Below the pieces are notes generated by a model, which had not been told where the DNA came from, ran no database searches, and was given only the letters and a program-made list of their open reading frames with translations. Below, in pieces: positions 17,820 to 26,914 of a stretch of 64,000 nucleotides of DNA. How positions within the stretch are numbered: position 1 is the stretch's first letter; each line of letters opens with the position of its first letter. This stretch comes from an uncultured Lachnospiraceae bacterium (GTDB lineage Bacteria > Bacillota > Clostridia > Lachnospirales > Lachnospiraceae), in contig CANQSN010000001.1 in NCBI GenBank assembly GCA_947626505.1, positions 1 through 64,000 on the forward strand, written 5' to 3'. Made by a program: the position numbers and the translations under genes.

Positions 17820-18752
17820 TCAATCGCTGTATCCATACAACTTTTCAATTGCCGCAATTGCCTCGTCCAAATTTCGTGTGGTGGAAAAAATTGCAATGCG
17901 GGGCGACTGTAAATTGGACTTTCCCTTTTTATATACTTCAGTATCAGAAAAATCTAATGCATAAGGATGTTCTTTTCCGGATTTGTCGGGCAGCATAACT
18001 ACATACGGTTCCAATTCTTTGTATAGGTCCGAAGGAAGAATCTCCTCTAAATTGCAAAAATTATCATCTCTTGAAAACCATTCAATGACGTCGTCATTTG
18101 CAATAACAGCGTCAATCGAATAATTCATCATTAAAGAAAAAATTGCCTGACAACCGGCGTCTCCGCCATAATATCCCGGCTCATAATTAGAAATATCAGT
18201 GGAATAAAGGCTTACGCCAATTGTTTCTTTTTTTGGATTATAGGAAATGCAGTCGGACAATTCCTTTTGTAATGCATCTGAAAATACTGTGTTGTGGCTG
18301 TCGTTTACCACAAGGCAATTAAAGGCGTAGTCCTTATGCGTAATAATTGCATGAGCCCCGTAAATAATCGTAAAAATAACCAGAAATGTAATAAGTATAT
18401 GCCATTTGTGGTAATAGGCTATATAGCCGAGCTTTTCCTTTAATGTATCCATTGAAGAAAGAGTCTTTCGTTCCAGCGCCCAACCGTCAGCTATACTTTT
18501 TTTGTAACGCTGCCAACCGGTCATGTTGCGTTCCCGTTCAATCTCCTCAGGAGTTCTTCTTGGTTCGGGAGCTTTAGGTTTTATACTTGCTTTTAATTCT
18601 TCCGCCTCAATCTTGCTTTGCGCCTGACTTTTTTCCTCTATTGCATGAGCGGCGTTGTTGGCGTGTTCACTATTGAGTTTTTGAGTGTTACTACTAATAT
18701 TGTTTCTTTTATTTTTGTTATTATTGTTTTTCTTTTTCTTCTTTTTTGACAT
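17820..18752 (-). CDS. Membrane-anchored protein with Lys/Asn-rich N terminus (unknown)
   Basis: This 310-residue protein starts with a striking run of Lys and Asn, then a charged cytosolic region to about residue 115. One transmembrane helix (about 118-137) follows, then an extracellular domain of about 170 residues. The outer part (for example IDAVIANDDVIEWF and LEPYVVMLPD) recalls the ligand cleft pattern of periplasmic-type solute-binding proteins, but I cannot assign it. The ribosome site is weak. It lies upstream of glmM on the same strand, so a link to the cell envelope is possible. Confidence 0.75.
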   Translation of the reverse strand: MSKKKKKKNNNNKNKRNNISSNTQKLNSEHANNAAHAIEEKSQAQSKIEAEELKASIKPKAPEPRRTPEEIERERNMTGWQRYKKSIADGWALERKTLSSMDTLKEKLGYIAYYHKWHILITFLVIFTIIYGAHAIITHKDYAFNCLVVNDSHNTVFSDALQKELSDCISYNPKKETIGVSLYSTDISNYEPGYYGGDAGCQAIFSLMMNYSIDAVIANDDVIEWFSRDDNFCNLEEILPSDLYKELEPYVVMLPDKSGKEHPYALDFSDTEVYKKGKSNLQSPRIAIFSTTRNLDEAIAAIEKLYGYSD

Positions 18753-18845
18753 AATAAACCAGCTTTCATAATATAATTAACTGACTGTTATTTTAACATA
18801 GAAACGACGCTTTGTGAATATTGAAATCAGTTTAAGGAGATTCCC

Positions 18846-19106
18846 ATGACATTTAAAGAACTCAGATGTAAAGAGGTAATAAATCAGAAGGATGGATGTA
18901 TTTTAGGATATACTTCCGATTTGGCGTTCTGTGTGGAATCAGGAAAAATTGAAAGTATTATGGTGCCGGAGGCTGAGAAAATTTGGCAGTTTGGAAACTG
19001 CAAAACAAAAATTATTCCATATTGCGATATTTTGAGAATAGGCCCCGACGTTGTAATTGTAAACATATGTGAGAGAAAGGGAGATAAAGGCGGACACAAA
19101 ATGTAG
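18846..19106 (+). CDS. YlmC/YmxH-family sporulation protein (PRC-barrel like)
   Basis: This 86-residue protein matches the YlmC/YmxH family: an N-terminal RCKEVINQKDGCILGYTSDL, the strand KIESIMVP and the C-terminal I-PYCDILRIGPDVVIVNI. The fold is PRC-barrel like. B. subtilis relatives are sporulation-associated, with no defined biochemical role. TTAAGGAG precedes ATG 18846. It is divergent from the Lys/Asn-rich gene and precedes nrdR. Confidence 0.85.
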   Translation: MTFKELRCKEVINQKDGCILGYTSDLAFCVESGKIESIMVPEAEKIWQFGNCKTKIIPYCDILRIGPDVVIVNICERKGDKGGHKM

Positions 19107-19153
19107 TGTAAATTTAAAAAAAATAAAAGAAAAAATGCTAAATATTCGATTTT

Positions 19154-19257
19154 GTACTTGACCGGATTGATAGAAAAGACCTATAATTAGTTATATAGGA
19201 TAGACGTAAAGAGGGGGAGCACCAGACAGAGTTTTTATTAGGCCTCCGGTCAGGTAC
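19154..19257 (+). repeat. Inverted repeat spanning the nrdR promoter and leader
   Basis: A 13-base arm at 19154-19166 pairs with 19245-19257 with a single T.G wobble, enclosing 78 bases. The left arm contains the likely -35 of nrdR. A second nested pair (GGATAG 19198-19203 with CTATCC 19257-19262) and a CCTATA/TATAGG palindrome just downstream of the -10 also lie here. Confidence 0.7.
19158..19187 (+). promoter_or_regulatory. Sigma-A promoter of nrdR
   Basis: TTGACC (19158-19163), an 18-base spacer and TATAAT (19182-19187) lie 92 bases before nrdR, giving a leader of about 85 bases that can fold. Confidence 0.7.
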
Positions 19258-19278
19258 TATCCGAAAGGAGAACAACAT

Positions 19279-19749
19279 ATGAAATGTCCATTTTGTGCAC
19301 ATGAAAATACAAAAGTTATTGATTCAAGACCGGCAGAGGATAACAACTCTATTCGCAGGAGGAGAGAGTGTGAAAAATGCGGAAAACGTTTTACCACTTA
19401 TGAGAAGATTGAGAGTATTCCTCTGGTGGTTATCAAAAAGGATAACACAAGGGAAACCTACGACCGCTCTAAGATTGAAAGCGGAATACTTCGTTCCTGC
19501 CATAAGCGGCCTGTTTCTATAGAGCAGATTGAGGAGGCGGTGGACGATATTGAGAACCGCATTTTCAACATGGAGCTTAAAGAGGTGGAGAGTTCTGTTA
19601 TAGGCGAGATGGTTATGGAACGTCTTATGGATTTAGAAGAGGTTGCTTATGTCCGCTTTGCCTCTGTATATCGGGAATTTAAGGATGTTAATACTTTTAT
19701 GAATGAGATTAAGAAGATATTAAGCAAAGGCGAGAGGTCAAAGCAATAA
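19279..19749 (+). CDS. nrdR: Transcriptional repressor NrdR
   Basis: This 156-residue protein represses ribonucleotide reductase genes in response to ATP/dATP. The zinc ribbon has Cys3, Cys6, Cys31 and Cys34, with the basic RRRREC stretch; an ATP-cone domain follows (about 48-138, PLVVIKKDNTRETYDRSKI). AAAGGAG precedes ATG 19279. Length equals the family norm. No reductase genes are in the window. Confidence 0.97.
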   Translation: MKCPFCAHENTKVIDSRPAEDNNSIRRRRECEKCGKRFTTYEKIESIPLVVIKKDNTRETYDRSKIESGILRSCHKRPVSIEQIEEAVDDIENRIFNMELKEVESSVIGEMVMERLMDLEEVAYVRFASVYREFKDVNTFMNEIKKILSKGERSKQ

Positions 19750-19822
19750 TTTTACTTTACAACATGTAATTTGAATGATATTATATATATACGCTTTGTA
19801 CTTGGAGAGGTTAGGAGCGTAT

Positions 19823-21373
19823 ATGTATAGTATTGTTATGAGCGGCGCTGTATGCGGCGTCGAAGGCGTCAACATTGGCGTTGAAGTGGATGTCAGTAAC
19901 GGGCTTCCTGTATTTGATATGGTGGGCTATCTCGGCTCAGAGGTTAAGGAAGCCAGAGAGCGCGTGAGAACTGCGCTTAAGAATTCTGGTTTTGCTATTC
20001 CAGCAAAACGTATTACAGTCAATTTATCTCCGGCAGATATGCACAAGGAGGGTTCCGCATTTGACTTGGCTATCGCTGTGGCTATTCTTACTGCAATCGG
20101 GTGTATTTTCCAAGAACAAATCGAAGAATATGTAATTTTAGGTGAATTGGGGCTAAACGGTGAGATTAGAAGGGTAAATGGCGTTTTGCCTATGCTTTCT
20201 CATGCCCTGAATACAGGCAGGAAAAAGGCGATAATTCCCTATGATAATCTGTACGAGGGTGCAGTAGTGTCAGGAATGGAAGTATATGGCGTAAAGAACC
20301 TTAAGGAAACTGTAGATTTTTTGCTTTCCACTACAGGTAATGAACCTACTATAAAACCACAGGAGATAGATGTGGAGGAGTTGTTACATAAAAATAAAGG
20401 AGAGAGTGAGGATTTTTCAGAAATTGCCGGACAGGAATTTGCAAAGCGAGGTTTGGAAATTTGTGCTGCAGGATTTCACAATATTTTAATGATTGGGCCG
20501 CCGGGAGCGGGCAAATCCATGCTGGCTAAATGCATTCCGTCTATTTTACCGCAGCTTACGCTTAAAGAGAGTATTGAGATTACTAAGATTTACAGCGTTA
20601 AGGGAATGCTTAAGGAGGGGCAGTCTCTTGTTACAAGACGCCCATTCCGCGCGCCGCATCATACGATATCTTCTTATTCCCTGACGGGAGGAGGACGCAA
20701 TCCAACCCCCGGAGAGATGAGTTTAGCGCATAACGGAGTATTGTTTTTGGACGAGCTTGCAGAATTTAAAAGGGACGCCTTGGAAGCTATGAGGCAGCCT
20801 TTGGAAGACAAAAAGGTAACTATTTCAAGGGTTAATGCTTCATACACTTTTCCGGCAGATTTCATGCTGGTGGCAGCAATGAATCCCTGCCCATGCGGAT
20901 ACTATCCGGATAGGATGCGGTGCCGGTGCAGTGAAGGTCAGATTCGACGGTATTTGTCAAGAATCAGCCAGCCAATGCTGGACAGAATAGACGTTTGCGT
21001 GGAAACTAAGGTAACGCCCTATGAGCAGCTTATGAATAGAAAAGCAGGCAGAAGCTCTGAGGTAATACGCAATAATGTTATAGCAGCGCAGAAGCTTCAA
21101 AAAGAGCGTTATAAAGATTCTGATATTCTATTTAATTCACAGCTTTCCATAAAGGGTATAGAACGATTTTGCGTATTACAGCAGGAGGAGACAGATTTTC
21201 TTATGGACGCCATGAAGCAGCAGCAGTTGAGCGCCAGAGCGTATCATCGCATTTTGCGGGTGGCAAGAACCATTGCTGATTTAGCCGGAGAAGAACAGAT
21301 TGGAAAAGAACATTTATGCGAAGCGCTGCTCTATCACAACGGAGCTGCGTCATTTTTTCAAGTATTCGAGTAG
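19823..21373 (+). CDS. comM: YifB/ComM family AAA+ ATPase (Mg chelatase-like)
   Basis: About 516 residues from ATG 19823 (TTAGGAG five bases upstream). Domains are an N-terminal Lon-like fold (about 1-170, with SPADMHKEGSAFDLAIA), an AAA+ core with Walker A GPPGAGKS (about 225-232), Walker B GVLFLDEL and a Mg_chelatase C domain. ComM homologues act as branch-migration helicases in natural transformation. Next to dprA this suggests a DNA-uptake/recombination module, as in many Firmicutes. The protein family is certain, the role in this organism is inferred. Confidence 0.93.
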   Translation: MYSIVMSGAVCGVEGVNIGVEVDVSNGLPVFDMVGYLGSEVKEARERVRTALKNSGFAIPAKRITVNLSPADMHKEGSAFDLAIAVAILTAIGCIFQEQIEEYVILGELGLNGEIRRVNGVLPMLSHALNTGRKKAIIPYDNLYEGAVVSGMEVYGVKNLKETVDFLLSTTGNEPTIKPQEIDVEELLHKNKGESEDFSEIAGQEFAKRGLEICAAGFHNILMIGPPGAGKSMLAKCIPSILPQLTLKESIEITKIYSVKGMLKEGQSLVTRRPFRAPHHTISSYSLTGGGRNPTPGEMSLAHNGVLFLDELAEFKRDALEAMRQPLEDKKVTISRVNASYTFPADFMLVAAMNPCPCGYYPDRMRCRCSEGQIRRYLSRISQPMLDRIDVCVETKVTPYEQLMNRKAGRSSEVIRNNVIAAQKLQKERYKDSDILFNSQLSIKGIERFCVLQQEETDFLMDAMKQQQLSARAYHRILRVARTIADLAGEEQIGKEHLCEALLYHNGAASFFQVFE

Positions 21374-21385
21374 GAGGGGTGGAAT

Positions 21386-22465
21386 ATGCAGGAAAAAATG
21401 CTTTGGTACTGGATAAATAATTTAACAGGCATAGGACATGCTGCAATTACAGGCTTGCTTAATTATTTTGATTCTTTAGAGGAGGTGTATAAGGCGTCGT
21501 CAAATCAGCTTTCAAAGGTTTTATCTTTAAAGCAGGCGGAGTTTTTGACGCAATCTAAAGGCGACTGGGTGGAACGGGATTTAGAAAGACTTGAGAAAAT
21601 GTCTGTTAAATTTTTATGGAAGGGGCATCCGGACTATCCGGACAAGCTTTTAAATCTGTATGACGCCCCATATGGTCTATATTTAAGAGGAGGACTTCCA
21701 GTTGAAGGACAACACAGCATTGCCATTATAGGAGCGAGAAAGGCAGACTATTATGGGCTTGAAATGGCGGAATATTTTGGAAGGGAGCTGGCGAAAAAAG
21801 GCGTATCAGTTATAAGCGGACTGGCAGAAGGAGTTGACGGACACGCCCATAAGGGGGCTTTGAAAGGAAAGGGATATACTTTAGGTATATTAGGCTGCGG
21901 TATAAATATCTGCTATCCTAAAGAAAATTATGGGATTTTTGAAAAAATGCTGTTGACAGGCGGAGTTTTGTCGGAATATGGTCTGGATATTCCTCCAAGG
22001 GCGGGATTATTTCCATTGCGTAACCGATTGATTGCCGCAATGTCGGACGGTATATTGGTAATAGAGGCAAGAAAAAAGAGCGGTTCGCTTATTACAGTTG
22101 ATCAGGGACTGGAACAGGGAAAAGATATATTTGCTATTCCGGGGCGGCTTGGCGATTCTTTAAGCGAGGGATGTAATGAATTGATTAGAAGCGGAGCCAA
22201 GATTGTAACCTCTATTGAGGATATCATGGAGGAATGGGGCGAAATCAGCCTTGAAGATACAGAATTTCAAATTCATAGAAAGAACGCACTTGTAAAGATT
22301 GAAAAAATGGTGTATAGTGTTTTAGGTTTAGAACCAAAATATATTGACATTATTATAGAAGAAACACAGCTTGATGCGGGACAACTGCTTCCGGTATTGA
22401 TGAGGTTAGAGCGGCAGGGATATATTAAACAAATTAGGCCAAACTATTACTGCGTAGCTTTGTAA
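21386..22465 (+). CDS. dprA: DNA processing protein DprA (Smf)
   Basis: This 359-residue protein loads RecA onto incoming single-stranded DNA. The Rossmann-like core is clear: IIGARKADYYG, SGLAEGVDGHAHKGAL, LGCGINICYPKEN, then RNRLIAAMSDGILVIEA. A winged-helix domain makes up the C terminus (about 300-359). TAGGAGGGG precedes ATG 21386, 12 bases after comM. The comM-dprA-topA order matches other Firmicutes. Confidence 0.95.
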   Translation: MQEKMLWYWINNLTGIGHAAITGLLNYFDSLEEVYKASSNQLSKVLSLKQAEFLTQSKGDWVERDLERLEKMSVKFLWKGHPDYPDKLLNLYDAPYGLYLRGGLPVEGQHSIAIIGARKADYYGLEMAEYFGRELAKKGVSVISGLAEGVDGHAHKGALKGKGYTLGILGCGINICYPKENYGIFEKMLLTGGVLSEYGLDIPPRAGLFPLRNRLIAAMSDGILVIEARKKSGSLITVDQGLEQGKDIFAIPGRLGDSLSEGCNELIRSGAKIVTSIEDIMEEWGEISLEDTEFQIHRKNALVKIEKMVYSVLGLEPKYIDIIIEETQLDAGQLLPVLMRLERQGYIKQIRPNYYCVAL

Positions 22466-22486
22466 GTGTTTCTTAAGGAGTAGAAT

Positions 22487-24610
22487 ATGCCAGCAACAAA
22501 CAGTAAAAATACAACAAAATCCGACAAAAAGAAGAAAATGAATCTCGTCATCGTTGAGTCTCCTACAAAAGCCCACACTATTAAGAAGTTTTTAGGGCCT
22601 AGCTATGAAGTGGTTGCTTCTGCAGGACACGTAAGGGATTTGCCAAAAAGCAAGATGGGGATTAAGGTAGAAGAGGATTTTGAGCCGGAATATATTACAA
22701 TTCGGGGAAAGGGAGAGATACTTGCCAATTTGAGAAAATTGGTGAAAAAAGCAGACAAAATATATCTGGCAACTGACCCTGACCGTGAGGGGGAGGCCAT
22801 TAGCTGGCATCTTTATTATGCGCTAAATCTTAAAGATAAGGATTGCAGCAGGATTTCATTTAATGAGATTACAAAGAATGCGGTTAAGGCTTCAATAAAA
22901 AATGCAAGAGAGGTAGATATGAATCTGGTAGATGCGCAGCAGGCCAGAAGAGTGTTGGACCGTTTGATTGGATATGAGATTAGTCCCATTCTGTGGACTA
23001 AGATTAAGAGGGGGTTAAGCGCTGGAAGGGTACAATCTGCGGTGCTCCGTCTTGTATGTGACCGCGAAGAGGAGATTAATTCCTTTATTCCGCAGGAATA
23101 CTGGACATTAGACGCCGAGATTAAGGAAAAGGGAAGTACTAAACCATTAATTGCTAAGTTTGCAGGCAACAGCAAGGGCAAGGTTGACATAAAGTCTAAG
23201 GCAGAGATGGATAAGATAAAAAAGGAGCTGTCTTCTGAAAAATATGTTGTGAGCAGCATTAAGAAAGGGGAGAGAGTTAAAAAGGGACCTCTGCCATTTA
23301 CTACCAGTACTTTGCAGCAGGAGGCGGCAAGAAAGCTGAACTTTGCCACTAAGAAGACTATGCAGCTTGCACAGCAGCTTTATGAGGGCGTATATATCAA
23401 GGGACATGGTACTATCGGTCTTATTACCTATCTGCGTACCGATTCTGTTCGTGTTTCGGAGGAAGCACAGTCACAGGCAAAATCATACATTATAGAACAT
23501 TTTGGAGAAAAATATCTATCAAAATCACATAAGGGTAATGCAAATGGCAAGAGGATTCAGGATGCTCATGAGGCAATCCGTCCATCATATATGGATGTTA
23601 AGCCAATAGATGTAAAGGATAATGTTTCAAGGGATTTATTCCGTTTGTATCAATTAATATATAACCGTTTTCTTGCCAGCCAGATGAACAATGCAGTGTA
23701 TGAGACGGTAACAGCCAAGATTGAGGCGGGGGACTACCGCTTTTCAGTATCCGCCTCCAAATTAAAATTTGACGGTTTTTTATCCGTTTATGATGTGGAG
23801 GAGGAGAAGGAGGATAATAAGGGAATAATTCGCAGCTTGACGGAAGGAATGGAACTTAACAATGTTAAGCTCATTGATAAGCAGCATTTTACACAGCCTC
23901 CGGCTAGGTATACAGAGCAGACTATGGTGCGCACTATGGAGGAATTGGGGATTGGGCGGCCAAGTACTTATTCCGCTACTATTAATATATTGCTTTCAAG
24001 GCGATATGTGGTCAAGGAAAACAAGAGCTTATGCGTTACGGAGCTGGGAGATGCAGTTAATTCGATGATGAAAAAGGCGTTTCCTGTGGTGGTAGATACG
24101 GAATTTACTGCCAATATCGAGACTTTACTGGACAGTGTTGAGGAAGGTAAGCTTGATTGGAAAGAAATTGTACGAAATAACTATCCTGAACTCCATGCCG
24201 CAGTGATGGCAGCTCAGGAGGAGCTTGAGAAAATAGAGATTGCAGATGAAGTGACAGATGTAATTTGCGAAAAATGCGGACGTAACATGGTTGTAAAATA
24301 TGGTCCATATGGTAAATTTTTGGCATGTCCGGGATTTCCTGAATGCAGCAATACTAAACCGCACTATGAAAAAATTGGTGTTGAATGTCCGCTTTGCGGT
24401 AATGAAATTGCATTGAAAAAGACTAAAAAAGGTAGAAAATATTACGGATGTACTGCATTTCCGGATTGTGAATTTATGAGTTGGCAGAAACCCGCTAAGG
24501 ATAAGTGCCCAAAATGCGGAGAATATATGTTAATAAAAGGAAAAAAAGTGCAGTGCGCCAACGAAAAATGTGGATTTGTGTGTGATATTAATAATATAAA
24601 AGAAAATTAG
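22487..24610 (+). CDS. topA: DNA topoisomerase I
   Basis: This 707-residue type IA topoisomerase relaxes negative supercoils. The TOPRIM domain opens with LVIVESPTKAHTIKKFLG and has the DPDREGE triad; the catalytic tyrosine is Tyr315 in ITYLRTDSVR. Three four-Cys zinc ribbons lie at the C terminus (starting at CEKCG, CPLCG and CPKCG). TTAAGGAG precedes ATG 22487. As in B. subtilis it sits between dprA and codY, although the xerC-like and hslVU (clpQY) genes of Bacillus are missing here. Confidence 0.97.
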   Translation: MPATNSKNTTKSDKKKKMNLVIVESPTKAHTIKKFLGPSYEVVASAGHVRDLPKSKMGIKVEEDFEPEYITIRGKGEILANLRKLVKKADKIYLATDPDREGEAISWHLYYALNLKDKDCSRISFNEITKNAVKASIKNAREVDMNLVDAQQARRVLDRLIGYEISPILWTKIKRGLSAGRVQSAVLRLVCDREEEINSFIPQEYWTLDAEIKEKGSTKPLIAKFAGNSKGKVDIKSKAEMDKIKKELSSEKYVVSSIKKGERVKKGPLPFTTSTLQQEAARKLNFATKKTMQLAQQLYEGVYIKGHGTIGLITYLRTDSVRVSEEAQSQAKSYIIEHFGEKYLSKSHKGNANGKRIQDAHEAIRPSYMDVKPIDVKDNVSRDLFRLYQLIYNRFLASQMNNAVYETVTAKIEAGDYRFSVSASKLKFDGFLSVYDVEEEKEDNKGIIRSLTEGMELNNVKLIDKQHFTQPPARYTEQTMVRTMEELGIGRPSTYSATINILLSRRYVVKENKSLCVTELGDAVNSMMKKAFPVVVDTEFTANIETLLDSVEEGKLDWKEIVRNNYPELHAAVMAAQEELEKIEIADEVTDVICEKCGRNMVVKYGPYGKFLACPGFPECSNTKPHYEKIGVECPLCGNEIALKKTKKGRKYYGCTAFPDCEFMSWQKPAKDKCPKCGEYMLIKGKKVQCANEKCGFVCDINNIKEN

Positions 24611-24624
24611 ATGTAGAAAAAAGG

Positions 24625-24653
24625 TTGTTATTCTATCTTTGATATGATAAAAT
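24625..24653 (+). promoter_or_regulatory. Possible sigma-A promoter of codY
   Basis: TTGTTA (24625-24630), a 17-base spacer and TAAAAT (24648-24653) lie between topA and codY. Confidence 0.5.
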
Positions 24654-24726
24654 TATCTATGTATCGGAATATGATTAATACCTTTTTGATTGTACAGTGC
24701 CTTTAGGCATGGAGGTTTTAGGATAC

Positions 24727-25500
24727 ATGAGTGTACAATTGTTGGACAAAACGCGCAAGATTAATAAGTTATTACACAATAATCATTCCCACAAGGTGGT
24801 ATTTAATGATATTTGTGATGTGCTTAGTGAGATATTGTTATCTAATGTGTTGGTGGTAAGCTATAAGGGAAAGGTATTAGGCGTGTCAAGTCAGGAGGAT
24901 ATTACTCCTATTGGCTCCATGCTTTCCGAAACTGTAGGAGACCATATAGATGATATGCTTAATGAACGCTTATTGGGAGTGTTGTCCACTAAGGAGAATG
25001 TCAATCTTGAAACATTAGGATTTGAAATTGATGATGTAGAGGGGTATCAGGCTATTATTAACCCTATTGATATAGCAGGAGAACGCCTGGGCACAGTTTT
25101 TATGTACCGCAAGAGTGATATTTATTCTATTGACGATATTATACTTAGCGAGTATGGGACTACGGTGGTTAGCTTGGAGATGCTTCGTTCCGTTAATGAG
25201 GAGAACGAGGAGGAGAGCCGGAAGCTGGCGGTCGTGGAGTCTGCTATAGCAACCCTTTCATATTCGGAGCTGCAGGCCATACGTCATATTTTTAAGGAAT
25301 TGTCGGGTATGGAGGGGATTTTGGTAGCCAGCAGGATTGCCGACAGAGTAGGGATTACCCGTTCTGTGATTGTAAATGCGCTCAAAAAGTTTGAAAGCGC
25401 CGGCGTAATTGAAACAAGATCTGCCGGAATGAAGGGAACTTGCATAAGAGTATTGAATGATATGGTATTTGACGAACTGAAGAATTGTAAGCGCAGTTAA
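24727..25500 (+). CDS. codY: GTP-sensing transcriptional repressor CodY
   Basis: About 257 residues from ATG 24727, the standard CodY length. An N-terminal GAF domain (about 1-155) binds branched-chain amino acids, and a winged helix-turn-helix follows (ASRIADRVGITRSVIVNALK, near residue 205). CodY represses nutrient-acquisition, and in several Firmicutes motility, genes when GTP and isoleucine are high. It lies 71 bases upstream of flgB with only a weak 4-bp hairpin between, so fla/che may be partly read from here. Confidence 0.96.
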   Translation: MSVQLLDKTRKINKLLHNNHSHKVVFNDICDVLSEILLSNVLVVSYKGKVLGVSSQEDITPIGSMLSETVGDHIDDMLNERLLGVLSTKENVNLETLGFEIDDVEGYQAIINPIDIAGERLGTVFMYRKSDIYSIDDIILSEYGTTVVSLEMLRSVNEENEEESRKLAVVESAIATLSYSELQAIRHIFKELSGMEGILVASRIADRVGITRSVIVNALKKFESAGVIETRSAGMKGTCIRVLNDMVFDELKNCKRS

Positions 25501-25571
25501 ACATATCTATTAACAGAAGATGGATGATTTTTAGGCAGTAAAGACGCCTTTTTAGATATAGGAGGTAGCAT

Positions 25572-25967
25572 ATGATTAATTCAGGAATTTATAATTATAT
25601 TGATGTTTTGGACAAGGGGGCGGATGCCTGCTGGACCAGAAACGAGGTTATTTCCAACAATATTGCTAATGTGGATACGCCTAACTATAAGCGCAAGGAT
25701 GTGGCGTTTAACGCTTATTTAGAAGAAGCAATGGTTGGAAGCGGTAATCTTGATGGCAAGATTAGCAGAATCAATACAAGACTAGAGGAGATTAATTGCA
25801 GCGTTTATACGGATAATGTTAATCTTTCTTACCGTATTGATGGTAATAATGTGGATATTTCCGCAGAGAATGCATATTTAGCAGAAAACCAGATTAGATA
25901 TAATGCTTTAATTGACAGTATGAATCAGGAATTTACAAGGATTCGTACAGCAATAGGCAGTCGTTAG
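25572..25967 (+). CDS. flgB: Flagellar proximal rod protein FlgB
   Basis: This 131-residue rod component opens the fla/che cluster. The N-terminal rod motif (RNEVISNNIANVDTPNYKRKDV) is clear, and the C terminus forms the expected amphipathic helix (ENQIRYNALIDSMN). AGGAGG lies six bases before ATG 25572. It is exported by the flagellar type III system and has no signal peptide. Confidence 0.96.
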   Translation: MINSGIYNYIDVLDKGADACWTRNEVISNNIANVDTPNYKRKDVAFNAYLEEAMVGSGNLDGKISRINTRLEEINCSVYTDNVNLSYRIDGNNVDISAENAYLAENQIRYNALIDSMNQEFTRIRTAIGSR

Positions 25968-25995
25968 CATGATACATATATAAGGAGGCGTGGTT

Positions 25996-26436
25996 ATGGG
26001 TGCATTTAGCGCTATGAATATTTCTGCAACAGGTATGACAGCAGAACAGCTTAGAATCGACATTATTTCCCAGAATATTGCCAATGCACATTCTACAAGG
26101 GGAGACGATGGTAACGTGTACCGGAGGAAGACGGTTATTATGTCAGAAAAGAGACAGACTGCATTCGGTAACGTGTTGGAGACCTGTATGGGGAGAGCCT
26201 ATTCAGGTGTAAAGGTGACAGCAATCGCAACTGATTTAAGCGATTTAAAGATGGTATATGATCCGGACAATCCGGACGCTGATGAAAACGGATATGTATC
26301 TTACCCTAACGTTGACACAGTTCAGGAGATGACAGACATGATTGATGCTTCAAGGTCATACGAAGCGAGCGTTACAGCTTTTCAGTCTGCCAAGTCAATG
26401 GCTCAAAAGGGATTAGAGCTTATGCAGGGTAATTAG
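25996..26436 (+). CDS. flgC: Flagellar rod protein FlgC
   Basis: This 146-residue proximal rod protein is followed by FliE as usual. The N-terminal motif is AEQLRIDIISQNIANAHST; the C terminus carries the conserved SYEASVTAFQSAKSM. ATG 25996 is preferred over GTG 25990 because AAGGAGG is seven bases upstream of the ATG. Confidence 0.96.
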   Translation: MGAFSAMNISATGMTAEQLRIDIISQNIANAHSTRGDDGNVYRRKTVIMSEKRQTAFGNVLETCMGRAYSGVKVTAIATDLSDLKMVYDPDNPDADENGYVSYPNVDTVQEMTDMIDASRSYEASVTAFQSAKSMAQKGLELMQGN

Positions 26437-26491
26437 TACCGGAATATCATTAATGTAACAATTAAGTTTATATAGATAAGGAGTTTTTATT

Positions 26492-26803
26492 ATGGACGTA
26501 AGCGCAATTGCCAGACAGGCGGGAATAGATTTAGAAAATACTGTCACATCAAGCGGAGTGAACAGCAGTAACAAGGTGGCCTTTCAGGAACTGCTTGATT
26601 CTGCGGTAAATATGATTAAGGAAACAGATGATTTGCAAAAAGATGCTCAGCAGGCTGAGATTAATTTTGAACTTGGATATTCGGATAATACAAACGATTT
26701 AGCAATTGCACAGAGAAAAGCTACTATGTCGTTACAGTATACAGTTGCAGTCCGCGACAAGATTGTTGAAGCATATAGACAGATTATGCAAATGCAGATA
26801 TAG
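26492..26803 (+). CDS. fliE: Flagellar hook-basal body protein FliE
   Basis: A 103-residue FliE that joins the MS ring to the rod. The C-terminal helix with DLAIAQRKATMSLQYTVAVR-type pattern is the family signature. ATG 26492 has AAGGAG upstream. A 111-base gap, rich in AT and without a clear terminator, separates it from fliF. Confidence 0.94.
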   Translation: MDVSAIARQAGIDLENTVTSSGVNSSNKVAFQELLDSAVNMIKETDDLQKDAQQAEINFELGYSDNTNDLAIAQRKATMSLQYTVAVRDKIVEAYRQIMQMQI

Positions 26804-26914
26804 AGATATAGTTAGTTATATAATATATAAGAGGGGTAAGATACGGACTCACATTTTCACATTTCTTTAAATTTGAAACCGAATCGAGATAAATAAATTG
26901 GAGACAGTATTGTT

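Noticed and set aside
19198..19262. c-di-GMP-I riboswitch in the nrdR leader because of a GCCTCCGG stretch
   Set aside because: The rest of the GEMM core (order of the conserved ACGCAAAG block and tetraloop receptor) is missing.
25533..25556. Hairpin with T-run between codY and flgB as an operon terminator
   Set aside because: The stem is only four base pairs (AGGC/GCCT), too weak to call although it is followed by Ts.
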